From assembly GCA_964435625.1 (NCBI GenBank), contig CAYTAG010000030.1:1-21086 (forward strand): 21,086 nt of DNA. Reading direction: 5' to 3'. A program made the position numbers and the translations under genes. The notes below the pieces were generated by a model that had not been told where the DNA came from, made no database searches, and saw only the letters and a program-made list of their open reading frames with translations. Positions within the stretch are counted from its first letter, which is position 1, and the number at the start of each line of letters is the position of its first letter. Positions 6,956 through 13,503 of this stretch are shown here, one piece after another. The stretch comes from PXRE01 sp964435625 (lineage in GTDB: Archaea > Halobacteriota > Halobacteria > Halobacteriales > PXRE01).

Positions 6956-6971
6956 GTAATAAACCTATTAC
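6956..6971. promoter_or_regulatory. inverted repeat GTAATA-AACC-TATTAC, candidate ArsR operator
   Basis: A perfect inverted repeat with 6-base arms and a 4-base centre. It lies 9 to 24 bases before ATG 6947, between that start and an ATATAC TATA-like box (6979-6985, minus strand). That is a typical place for a repressor to block its own promoter. The minus-strand part GTAATAGGTT occurs again before the C-methyltransferase at 19008-19017. Confidence 0.5.
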
Positions 6972-7150
6972 CACTTCAATGTATATCCAGTTATGTTGGG
7001 GTCATTTTTCAAAAGATACTCGACCATGTTGGGTTTGTTTTTATTTGAGGTGGGGGGAATAACAACCTGACGGAAGGGGCCGGCCGGGCACGTGGGCCCG
7101 GCCGGCAGGCAACGTCGGTCCGGACGTCCCAACGGCGTCCGGGGTAGTGC

Positions 7151-7158
7151 TTTAAAAT
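7151..7158 (+). promoter_or_regulatory. TATA-like box upstream of the ABC exporter genes
   Basis: TTTAAAAT is the best promoter-like element before the exporter ATPase gene. It would start transcription near 7180, leaving a short leader before ATG 7214. A second candidate, GTATATG near 7163, would place the start nearer the codon. Confidence 0.4.
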
Positions 7159-7213
7159 CATCCGTATATGAGGTGAAGAACGCTAACGGCCCCTCACCGT
7201 GTACGGGTCCTAC

Positions 7214-7978
7214 ATGGGATCGACGAATGACGAATCCGTCATACGCGTACGTGACTTGCGAAAACGATACGGCGACACCGTCGCCCTGGACGGCGTCTCG
7301 TTGACCGTCGAGGACGAGGAGATCTTCGGGCTGCTGGGCCCGAACGGCGCCGGAAAGAGCACCCTGATGAAGATCCTCACCACGATCACCGAGCCGACCG
7401 GGGGGACCGCGTCGGTCAACGGGATCGACGTGCGGGAATCGCCCGCCGAGGTGCGCCAGCAGATCGGGTACATCCCGCAGTACACCGCGCTCGACGAGTA
7501 CCTGACCGGCCGACAGGCCCTGCGGCTGTTCGCCAAGCTGTACAAGACCCCCGCCGACGAGATCGACGAGCGCATCGGGCGGGCCCTGGAGACGGTCGAC
7601 CTCGCCGACAGGAGCGAGGACCTGATCGACACCTACTCCGGCGGGATGAAACGTCGCCTTGAGATCGCGACCGGGCTGGTCCACGAACCGGACGTCGTCA
7701 TCTTCGACGAACCGACGCTCGGCCTGGATCCGAGCGTCCGCCACGAAATGTGGGAGTACATCCTCGAGATCCGCCGGACCGGATCGACCGTCCTGATGGC
7801 GACCCACTACCTCACCGAGGCGGACAAACTCTGTGACCGCGTCGCGATCATCGACGACGGCAGGATCCGTACCGTCGAACGCCCGGACACCCTGAAGGCC
7901 AACGTCTCGGACGGCGAGGGCGGGACGCTGGACCAGGCGTTCCTCGAGATCACCGAACTCGAACCGCAGGTGGTATGA
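7214..7978 (+). CDS. ABC exporter ATP-binding protein (DrrA-like)
   Basis: Cytoplasmic ATPase subunit of an ABC-2 type exporter, 254 residues. Motifs in order: Walker A GPNGAGKST (42-50), Q-loop Gln89 (YIPQ), signature YSGGMKRR (141-148), Walker B VVIFDEPTLGLDP (161-173) and H-loop ATHY (His198). The sequence is of the DrrA/NodI type, used to export drugs, lipids or polysaccharides. ATG 7214 is chosen; GTG 7199 is in frame and adds five residues. Its stop overlaps the permease start (ATGA at 7975-7978), so the two genes are translationally coupled. The divergent ArsR-family gene is the obvious candidate regulator. The cargo is unknown. Confidence 0.93.
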   Translation: MGSTNDESVIRVRDLRKRYGDTVALDGVSLTVEDEEIFGLLGPNGAGKSTLMKILTTITEPTGGTASVNGIDVRESPAEVRQQIGYIPQYTALDEYLTGRQALRLFAKLYKTPADEIDERIGRALETVDLADRSEDLIDTYSGGMKRRLEIATGLVHEPDVVIFDEPTLGLDPSVRHEMWEYILEIRRTGSTVLMATHYLTEADKLCDRVAIIDDGRIRTVERPDTLKANVSDGEGGTLDQAFLEITELEPQVV

Positions 7979-8781
7979 TGTCGGCGCTACGGGAAGAACT
8001 CCGCGTCACGGCGGGGCTGACCGAGCGCTGGTTCCGGGAGGTGTTCTACGCACCGGTCGCGGTGTTCGTCCTCCTCGCCGTCAAGCCGGTGGTCTGGTAC
8101 TTCCTGTTCGGGAGCCTCTTCGAGGGCATCACCGCACTCCCGTCGTTCCCGACCGAGAGCTACCGGTCCTTCATCCTGCCGGGGATCGCGGTCCTGATCG
8201 CGCTGGAGTACATCTCGCTCGGCGGGCAGTGCATCACCGAGGACTTCAGTTCCGGGTTCCTGCACAAGTTGTGGTCCGCCCCGATCAACAAGGCCTCGGC
8301 CGTCGCGGGCCGCGCCATCGTGATGGCCACGATGGTCACGTTGCAGACGAGCCTGTTGCTCGTGCTGGCGGTGGCCGACGGCGTCCACTTCGAGAGCGGC
8401 ATCGGGGGCATGCTCGTGTTCCTCGCGTTGATCGTGCTGTTCACCACGGGGACGACGGCGGTGTCGATGATCCTGGCGTACGCCGTGAAATACGAGTTCG
8501 CGTTCTCGGCCGTCTCGTCCTTCCTGGTCCTGCCGGTCCTGTTCGTCAGCAACGCCTTCATGCCCACCGGCTTCATGCCGGACTGGCTCGCGACTATCGC
8601 CGACCTCAACCCGGTCTCGATCACGACGGACGCGCTCCGTTCGCTCGTGGTCGACGGATGGGTGTTCGCGGACCTCTGGCCGGCGGTGACGATGCTCGTC
8701 GGCTTCGCCGTGGGCGCCAGCCTCGTCGCCGTGTACGTGTTCAACCGGAAGATCGAAACCGAGTCGAGCTTTGGCCTCTAG
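7975..8781 (+). CDS. ABC-2 type exporter permease (DrrB-like)
   Basis: Integral membrane partner of the preceding ATPase, 268 residues, ABC2_membrane family. About six hydrophobic segments are seen, starting with APVAVFVLLAVKPVVWYFLFG. Then come FILPGIAVLIALEYISLGGQ, a long pair around MLVFLALIVLFTTGTTAVSMILAY, VSSFLVLPVLFVSNAFMPTG, and a last helix near the C-terminus (AVTMLVGFAVGASLVAVYVF). The motif SNAFMPTGFMPDWLATIADLNPVS is characteristic of DrrB-like permeases. ATG 7975 overlaps the ATPase stop; ATG 7978 directly follows it and is equally possible. Eleven bases separate its stop from the SRPBCC gene. Confidence 0.92.
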   Translation: MMSALREELRVTAGLTERWFREVFYAPVAVFVLLAVKPVVWYFLFGSLFEGITALPSFPTESYRSFILPGIAVLIALEYISLGGQCITEDFSSGFLHKLWSAPINKASAVAGRAIVMATMVTLQTSLLLVLAVADGVHFESGIGGMLVFLALIVLFTTGTTAVSMILAYAVKYEFAFSAVSSFLVLPVLFVSNAFMPTGFMPDWLATIADLNPVSITTDALRSLVVDGWVFADLWPAVTMLVGFAVGASLVAVYVFNRKIETESSFGL

Positions 8782-8792
8782 GCACCGCGACG

Positions 8793-9248
8793 ATGTCCTA
8801 CCAGGAACCGAAGGGGCTGGAGGTCGACGTCGAGATCGACGCCCCGCGCGAGGCCGTCTTCGACGTCGTCTCCTCGACGGACAGGTGGCCGGAACTGATC
8901 ACGGTCATCGAGGACGGCGAGGTCCTCACCCCCCACGCGCAGGGCGAAGGCGCCGAACTGCACTGGTACGTCGGGATCGCCGGCGTGACCGTGGAGGTCT
9001 TCGAGAAGATCGACGGCTACGAACCGCCCGAGTTGCTCACCTGGACGTCCCTCGAACGGTCGAGGTGGAACCACGAGGGGGGCATCCGGTTCGAGGACGC
9101 CGGCGGGTCGACGCGGGTGTACGCGTGGATGGACTACGACGTCCCCGCCGTCGTGGACAACGTCCTCTTCCGGTGGCTGTTCAAACGCCGCTTCCAGACG
9201 GGGATGGAACGGAGCTTCGAGAACGTCCGGGCGGAACTGGAGGCCTGA
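8793..9248 (+). CDS. SRPBCC-family (polyketide cyclase/START-like) protein
   Basis: Small helix-grip-fold protein of 151 residues that typically binds a hydrophobic ligand in a deep cavity. It starts LEVDVEIDAPREAVFDVVSSTDRWPEL (9-35), the standard opening strand plus helix of the family. The strands run through ELHWYVGIAGVTVEVFEKIDGYEPPELLTW, and it ends in a long amphipathic helix, RWLFKRRFQTGMERSFENVRAELEA. It lies 11 bases after the exporter permease stop, so it is probably in the same transcript and may bind or modify what the pump moves. That link is inference from position. It could also be a free-standing lipid-binding protein. Confidence 0.88.
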   Translation: MSYQEPKGLEVDVEIDAPREAVFDVVSSTDRWPELITVIEDGEVLTPHAQGEGAELHWYVGIAGVTVEVFEKIDGYEPPELLTWTSLERSRWNHEGGIRFEDAGGSTRVYAWMDYDVPAVVDNVLFRWLFKRRFQTGMERSFENVRAELEA

Positions 9249-9284
9249 CGGTCCGGCCCGACCGGGAGCCCGCCGGAGACGTAC

Positions 9285-9322
9285 TTTTTTACCTTCCGGC
9301 GTCTACTGTTCACTTGATGAAC
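9285..9322 (+). promoter_or_regulatory. promoter-like T-run and inverted repeat before the leader peptide / bat-type regulator
   Basis: TTTTTTA at 9285-9291 lies 26-32 bases before an ATG at 9317, the normal leaderless spacing. Overlapping that ATG is a perfect 5-base-arm inverted repeat, GTTCA CTTGA TGAAC (9308-9322). The same T-run could also act as a terminator for the exporter/SRPBCC transcript. Confidence 0.4.
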
Positions 9323-9391
9323 AATTCGTGCCGGACCGGCAACGTGTTTCGACAGCAGACGGCGTCGGGACTGCCCGGGGGTGACCCGTAA
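9317..9391 (+). CDS. possible 24-residue leader peptide
   Basis: A short frame from ATG 9317 to TAA 9389-9391, beginning MNNSCRTGNVFRQQ. It has a TATA-like T-run at exactly leaderless distance, and its stop lies 2 bases before the ATG of the bat-type regulator, an arrangement that could couple translation of the two. The peptide is hydrophilic with no signal sequence and no family. Chance cannot be excluded for so short a frame; the alternative is a plain 75-base 5' leader. Confidence 0.35.
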   Translation: MNNSCRTGNVFRQQTASGLPGGDP

Positions 9392-9393
9392 CG

Positions 9394-10095
9394 ATGCGGG
9401 AGATACTGATCGAGATGGCCCACTCGGACCTCGACCGGATCGGGTTCGGGGGGTTCGAGGCCATCGCCGAGAGCCAGCAGGAACCGGCGAAACTCCACCT
9501 CCTGGACTGCAGCGACGGGTCGGGGGTCCTGTTGCTGGAAGCGGACGACCCCGTCGACGAGGCCACCCTCGGGACGGTCAACCACGTCACGGACGCGGAA
9601 CTCGTCTCGGAGACGCCGGGCGCCTACGAGTACCTCCTGCAGATGACGTCCCAGCCGTTCGACGGTGGACTGGTCGGGATCGACGGCACCCTGATCTTCA
9701 AAGACGAGATCGTCCTCGACGAGGACGGACTGGAGTTCACGCTGGTCACCGACAACGAAACCCTCGAACAACTCCGCCAGCGTTCCCAGGAGAAGTGGGA
9801 CTCCGCGACCTTCGATTGCACTATCCGGCGGGTGACCGAGTACACCGGCCTGCGCACCGGCGGGGAGCGGCTGACCGACAGACAGCGGGAGGTGGTCCTG
9901 GCTGCGTACGCGAGCGGGTACTACGAGATCCCCCGGGAGAGCTCTTCGGAGGAACTGGCCGACCGGCTGGGCCTGGAGAAGTCGACCTTCCTCGAACACC
10001 TCCGCCGGGCGGAGCGGAACCTCGTCGTCCGGTTCGCCGAACGGGAAGGCGAGGAGGGCGAACTGGACGACGCCCGGTTGAAACGTCGGGCCTGA
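9394..10095 (+). CDS. bat-type (HTH_10) transcription regulator
   Basis: DNA-binding regulator of 233 residues typical of haloarchaea. The C-terminal HTH_10 domain spans about 159-210: RLTDRQREVVLAAYASGYYEIPRE, SSEELADRLGLEKSTFLEHLRRAERNL. This is the hallmark motif of proteins related to the bacteriorhodopsin activator Bat. The N-terminal 150 residues form the less conserved sensor part that usually accompanies it, with no PAS or GAF motif that I can recognise; Cys39 and Cys142 are the only cysteines. Targets are unknown; neighbours include the exporter/SRPBCC genes upstream and the convergent phn operon. ATG 9394 follows the short upstream frame by 2 bases. Confidence 0.9.
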   Translation: MREILIEMAHSDLDRIGFGGFEAIAESQQEPAKLHLLDCSDGSGVLLLEADDPVDEATLGTVNHVTDAELVSETPGAYEYLLQMTSQPFDGGLVGIDGTLIFKDEIVLDEDGLEFTLVTDNETLEQLRQRSQEKWDSATFDCTIRRVTEYTGLRTGGERLTDRQREVVLAAYASGYYEIPRESSSEELADRLGLEKSTFLEHLRRAERNLVVRFAEREGEEGELDDARLKRRA

Positions 10096-10147
10096 GGACG
10101 GCCGAAGGCGGTGGGACGACCGGCCCGGGGACGGCGGGAAAGTCGGA

Positions 10148-10163
10148 GTCGCTCGCGAGCGAC
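10148..10163. terminator. 16-bp perfect palindrome between convergent genes
   Basis: GTCGCTCGCGAGCGAC is fully self-complementary. It sits between the stop of the bat-type regulator (10095) and the stop of phnE (10168), where both transcripts must end. It can form a strong hairpin, but no T-run follows on either strand, so its role as a terminator is uncertain. Confidence 0.35.
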
Positions 10164-10167
10164 CCCC

Positions 10168-11061
10168 TCAGATGAGCGCCTGCCGGACTTTCGTCGACAG
10201 CTGGTCGGTCAGGATCACGAGGATGAACACCGCGAGGATGGCGGTGACCAGTTTCTGGTACTGCAGCCGCGTGATGGTGACCACGAGGTAGTACCCGATG
10301 CCGCCCGCCCCGACGAACCCGAGGATCGTCGCGGCCCGCATCGAGCACTCCCACCGGTAGAGGGTGTACGACGTCAGCGTCGCCATCACCTGCGGGATGA
10401 TCCCGTGGACGATGGTCTGCAGTCGCGTCGCGCCAGTCGACCGGACGGCCTCGATCTTCATCGGGTCGGTGTCCTCGATGAAGTCGGCGTACAACTTCCC
10501 GAGCACGCCCGCGTTGTGGGTGCCGATGGCCAGGGTCCCGGCGAACGGCCCGAGGCCGACGGCGACCACGTACAGGAACCCCCAGACCAGGCCGGGAACC
10601 GACCGGAGGAAGCTGAGCGTCGTCCGGGAGACCGTGTGCATCACCCTGCCGACGATCCGCAGCGTCCGGTCGCTGCTTCCGGCGTGCAGCGGTCCCCTGT
10701 AGCTGACGTTCGAGGCCGCAAGCAGCGCCATCGGGAGCGCGAGGATGAAGGCGATGACCATCCCGAGGATGCTGATCGCGATGGTCTCGACGGTGGCCCA
10801 CAGCAGGCCCCCGCGCAGGGAGTTCCCGAAGAGGTACTCCTGGGAGACGTCCGGCGGGAACCCGCCGAGGACGAACTCGGTCATCTGGCTGCGGACCTCG
10901 GGCGCGATCAGCGCCAGGAGGTCGAACTCGGTGATCCAGGCGGACGCCAGCAGGATCGCCGCGAACACGAGCATCCACAGGTACGACCGCCTGGTGAGGT
11001 TCAGCCCGCCCTCCTTGCGCTGGTAACCGACCTCCGCGGGGGCGGTCTCGGGATTAGACAT
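10168..11061 (-). CDS. phnE: phosphonate-type ABC transporter permease PhnE
   Basis: Membrane permease of the PhnDCE importer class, 297 residues. There is a cytoplasmic N-terminus, then a first helix (YLWMLVFAAILLASAW). A conserved core follows: LLWATVETIAISILGMVIAFILALPMALLAASN, the RTTLSFLRSVPGLVWGFLYVVAVGLGPFAGTLAI stretch, and the EAA-like loop IEAVRSTGATRLQTIVHGIIPQV that docks on the ATPase. It ends with the FVGAGGIGYYL motif and a last helix. All are typical of PhnE. The start ATG 11061 overlaps the end of phnC by 8 bases, so the operon reads phnD-phnC-phnE. Phosphonate, phosphite or phosphate esters are possible substrates. Confidence 0.92.
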   Translation of the reverse strand: MSNPETAPAEVGYQRKEGGLNLTRRSYLWMLVFAAILLASAWITEFDLLALIAPEVRSQMTEFVLGGFPPDVSQEYLFGNSLRGGLLWATVETIAISILGMVIAFILALPMALLAASNVSYRGPLHAGSSDRTLRIVGRVMHTVSRTTLSFLRSVPGLVWGFLYVVAVGLGPFAGTLAIGTHNAGVLGKLYADFIEDTDPMKIEAVRSTGATRLQTIVHGIIPQVMATLTSYTLYRWECSMRAATILGFVGAGGIGYYLVVTITRLQYQKLVTAILAVFILVILTDQLSTKVRQALI

Positions 11062-11854
11062 CCCAGCACCCCCGTCCGATCTCGTCGTCGTCCCCGGCGT
11101 CGTCGTCGTCGGACCGGGCCGGTTGCTCGACGTCGAACAGGTCGTTGAGGTCCGCCTCGGTGATGTCGTCGGCGTCCTTGTCGAACGCGATGGTGCCGTC
11201 GCCGACGCCGATCACGCGCGGGAACCGCTCGACGGCGAGTTCGACGTCGTGCAACACCGCGGCCAGCGTCCGGTCGCCCGTCGCGTCCATCAGCACGTCG
11301 AGCACCTGATCCCGCGTCTGCGGGTCGAGGTTCGCCGTCGGCTCGTCGGCCAGCAACACGTCGGCCTCCTGGACCAGCGACCTGGCGATGGAGACGCGCT
11401 GGCGCTGGCCCGCGCTCAACTCGTCGACGCGGGACTCGGCTTCCTCTTCGATGCCGACGGCCTCCAGCGCGTCGTATCCCGGCGTCGGGTTCAGCGGGAT
11501 GAGCGGCTCGATCAGTCCCCGGAGCGCGGAGACCTGCTGCAACCGGCCGACGAGCACGTTCGACAGTGCCGACCGGCGCTCGATCAACGAGCGCTCCTGG
11601 TAGACCAGTGCCGTCGAGTCGCTGGCGCCGTTGGCGTCGTCCGACGCCAGGTCCTTGCCGCCGACCGCCACCTCGCCCGCGTCCGGCGCGATGGCGCCGG
11701 ACGCCAGTCGGAGGATCGTCGTCTTGCCCGCACCCGACGGGCCGACGATTGCGACCGATTCACCGTCTTCCAGTTCGAACGATACGTCTTCGAGTACGTT
11801 TCCCTCTCCTTCGAAGGTCTTGTTTACGTTTTGAACGGCGAGTTTCGTGGTCAT
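11054..11854 (-). CDS. phnC: phosphonate-type ABC transporter ATP-binding protein PhnC
   Basis: Cytoplasmic ATPase of the importer, 266 residues. Motifs: Walker A GPSGAGKTT (about 38-46), Q-loop in VYQERSLIERRSALSNVLVGRL (the PhnC-type sequence after the Q-loop), signature LSAGQRQR, Walker B DVLLADEPTANLDP and H-loop VLHD. The C-terminal 35 residues are very acidic (SDDDDAGDDDE), a haloarchaeal extension, and end in GCWDV. It lies 42 bases after phnD and overlaps phnE by 8 bases, so it is almost certainly co-transcribed and translationally coupled to phnE. Confidence 0.93.
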   Translation of the reverse strand: MTTKLAVQNVNKTFEGEGNVLEDVSFELEDGESVAIVGPSGAGKTTILRLASGAIAPDAGEVAVGGKDLASDDANGASDSTALVYQERSLIERRSALSNVLVGRLQQVSALRGLIEPLIPLNPTPGYDALEAVGIEEEAESRVDELSAGQRQRVSIARSLVQEADVLLADEPTANLDPQTRDQVLDVLMDATGDRTLAAVLHDVELAVERFPRVIGVGDGTIAFDKDADDITEADLNDLFDVEQPARSDDDDAGDDDEIGRGCWDV

Positions 11855-11896
11855 CTGTCGTATTTCCTTGTATTCGCGTCGATCCGGGCGTCCGGA

Positions 11897-12859
11897 TCAG
11901 ATCTCGTCCATGAACCCGAGCTGGGTAGCCGCGTTCTCTAGCGATTCGAATTCGCCGTGGTCGGTCTCGACGAACTGATCGACGCCCAGTTGTTCGAGGA
12001 TGTCCGATTCGTTGCGGTCGTCGAGTTCGACGAACGCCGACTGGAGGTCGTCCTGCAGGCCGTCGTCCATCTCGCCGGAGACGGCCCAGGGGTAATCGGG
12101 GAACCCGGGCGACCGCCAGATCTCGATCACGTCCGACCCCGGCTCCATGTCGCCGTCATCGACGAGCCGGTCGTACACCTTCGCGTTCAGCGAGCCGGCG
12201 TCCGTGCTTTCGTTTTTGACCGCCTGGGCGGTCGCGTCGTGAGCGCCGGTGTTGGTCGTCTCCGAGAACTCCTCTCTCGGTTTGAAGTCGTACTCCTGGC
12301 GCATGTACCAGATGGGCATCATCGTCCCGCTGGTACTGATCGGGTCGCCGAACGCGAACTTCGTCTCGCCGGCGGCGGCGATCATGTCCTCCATGTTCTC
12401 GAACCCGGTAGAGGGGTGCGCGAGGAACTGCGAGTGCCACATCGTCGATCCCGCTTCCGCGCCGACGACGATGGGCTGGGCCTCCGCCTCCTGGTGGGCC
12501 AGGATGTACGACAGGCCGCCGAAGTACGCGAAGTCGATCTGGTTGGAGGCCATCGCCTGGACGACGCCCGAGTAGTCCGAAGCGACCCGCATCTTGATCG
12601 TCGCGTCGATGTTGGATTCCAGGTAGTTCTTCAGCGGGTCGTTCTTCTCGATGGCGGTGTCGGGGTCGACGTCAGGGATGACCCCCATCTCCAGTTCCGA
12701 CTCCCCACTGAGACAACCGGCGGTCACCAACCCGATGCCGACCCCAGACGCGGCGAGGTAGCCCCGGCGGGACATCGAGCGACCGCCCTCCGACGCGGGA
12801 CGACCGCGACGGTCTCGGGCGGACTGTGCACCTTCCGAGGTTCGATTTCGCGAGCCCAT
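11897..12859 (-). CDS. phnD: phosphonate-type substrate-binding lipoprotein PhnD
   Basis: Extracellular solute-binding protein of the importer, 320 residues. The N-terminus holds a twin-arginine-like motif SRRGYLAA (30-37), a hydrophobic stretch and the lipobox TAGC with Cys49, so export by Tat and lipid anchoring are expected, as usual in haloarchaea. The mature part has the PhnD/SsuA-type order: MGVIPDVDPDTAIEKNDPL, NQIDFAYFGGLSYILAHQ, FAFGDPISTSGTMMPIWYM, and VIEIWRSPGFPDYPWAV near the C-terminus. The start ATG 12859 has TTATATCG 22-29 bases upstream; in-frame ATG 12775 would give a shorter signal. The ligand is unknown; no C-P lyase or phosphonatase gene lies in the window. Confidence 0.92.
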   Translation of the reverse strand: MGSRNRTSEGAQSARDRRGRPASEGGRSMSRRGYLAASGVGIGLVTAGCLSGESELEMGVIPDVDPDTAIEKNDPLKNYLESNIDATIKMRVASDYSGVVQAMASNQIDFAYFGGLSYILAHQEAEAQPIVVGAEAGSTMWHSQFLAHPSTGFENMEDMIAAAGETKFAFGDPISTSGTMMPIWYMRQEYDFKPREEFSETTNTGAHDATAQAVKNESTDAGSLNAKVYDRLVDDGDMEPGSDVIEIWRSPGFPDYPWAVSGEMDDGLQDDLQSAFVELDDRNESDILEQLGVDQFVETDHGEFESLENAATQLGFMDEI

Positions 12860-12865
12860 GTGTTG

Positions 12866-12955
12866 CCGTATTTATTCAAACGATATAAGATTATTTATTA
12901 AGGGTCTTCAATATTAAGCATATACGATATAACTAATTGAATATAATACACTCTA
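12866..12955. promoter_or_regulatory. AT-rich promoter island upstream of phnD
   Basis: This roughly 90-base stretch is strongly AT-rich in otherwise GC-rich DNA. It contains ACGATATAA twice (12880-12888 and 12924-12932, 44 bases apart). The first copy, read on the minus strand as TTATATCGT, is at TATA-box distance from ATG 12859; the second could be a second promoter or a repeat bound by a regulator. The 10-mer ATATACGATA (12920-12929) also occurs at 4639-4648. Control by phosphorus supply is usual for such operons but no known box is recognised. Confidence 0.5.
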
Positions 12956-12997
12956 CGGCGTGAGGAGTTCGAGGGGACCAGAAACGGGCCGCCGGAG

Positions 12998-13261
12998 TTA
13001 GCTGTAGTGTTCCTCGAGGTACTCGACGATGTCGTCGCTCTCGTACAGCGATTCCCCGCGTTCGTGGTCGACCAGGAACGGGATCTGGTCCTGGCCGCCG
13101 AGTTCGACCATCTGTTCCTGGGTCTGCTCGTTCATGACCGTGCCGCCCTCGTCGCCCGGCAACCGCGGGTTGTGGACGACGTACGAGAGCCCGAGGTCGG
13201 TCATCCTGTCGCGGACTTTCTCGCAGTACGGGCAGCCTTCGGCCTGATACAGTTCGATCAT
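12998..13261 (-). CDS. glutaredoxin-like thiol-disulfide protein
   Basis: Thioredoxin-fold protein of 87 residues with the glutaredoxin active site CPYC (Cys10-Pro-Tyr-Cys13). MIELYQAEGCPYCEKVRDRM is followed by IPFLVDHERGESLYESDDIVEYLEEHY (about 60-86), where the cis-proline (Pro62) and the SDDIVEYL helix are typical of glutaredoxin/GST N-terminal domains. Haloarchaea use gamma-glutamylcysteine rather than glutathione, so the thiol partner is probably that one (family knowledge). ATG 13261 gives the canonical N-terminus; CTTTTAGT (minus strand, 13286-13294) lies 25-33 bases upstream as TATA box. It is divergent from the flavoprotein operon. Confidence 0.92.
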   Translation of the reverse strand: MIELYQAEGCPYCEKVRDRMTDLGLSYVVHNPRLPGDEGGTVMNEQTQEQMVELGGQDQIPFLVDHERGESLYESDDIVEYLEEHYS

Positions 13262-13441
13262 CGTGTTCAAACACCGGGGGAACGTACTAAAAGTTACTCG
13301 TTTCGACACAGCTCGACGGACGGCCCGCCTCGAATCGGTGCCCGGGATGTCCGATCGACGGATCTCGGAGGCGGGCGTCGGATCGACGAGTCTCGGGGAC
13401 GGCGGACGGATGGTCCCGTTCCCGATCGACTCCCGACGCTA

Positions 13442-13503
13442 TTTTAAACTCTACCTATATCTAATGATATAACTTTTTGTTGCTGGAGGAAGGATGCTCT
13501 GGC
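13442..13503 (+). promoter_or_regulatory. promoter, inverted repeat and ribosome-binding site of the SQR-like operon
   Basis: TTTTAAA (13442-13449) is TATA-like. TATAT-CTAATG-ATATA (13456-13471) is an inverted repeat of operator size. GGAGG (13485-13489) is a strong Shine-Dalgarno sequence, but it lies 14 bases before the chosen ATG 13504 and only 4 bases before an out-of-frame ATG at 13494. The flavoprotein frame itself is beyond doubt, so the out-of-frame ATG is probably not used, but the spacing is odd. Confidence 0.45.

Noticed and set aside
7034..7050. T-rich stretch as a terminator
   Set aside because: No plus-strand gene ends just before it; it is more likely part of the AT-rich divergent promoter region.
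9821..10978. 385-residue open frame on the minus strand
   Set aside because: It is a shadow of phnE and the reverse of the bat-type regulator; no family features.
13263..13472. 69-residue open frame between glutaredoxin and flavoprotein genes
   Set aside because: It spans the promoters of both genes and has no family features; more likely non-coding.
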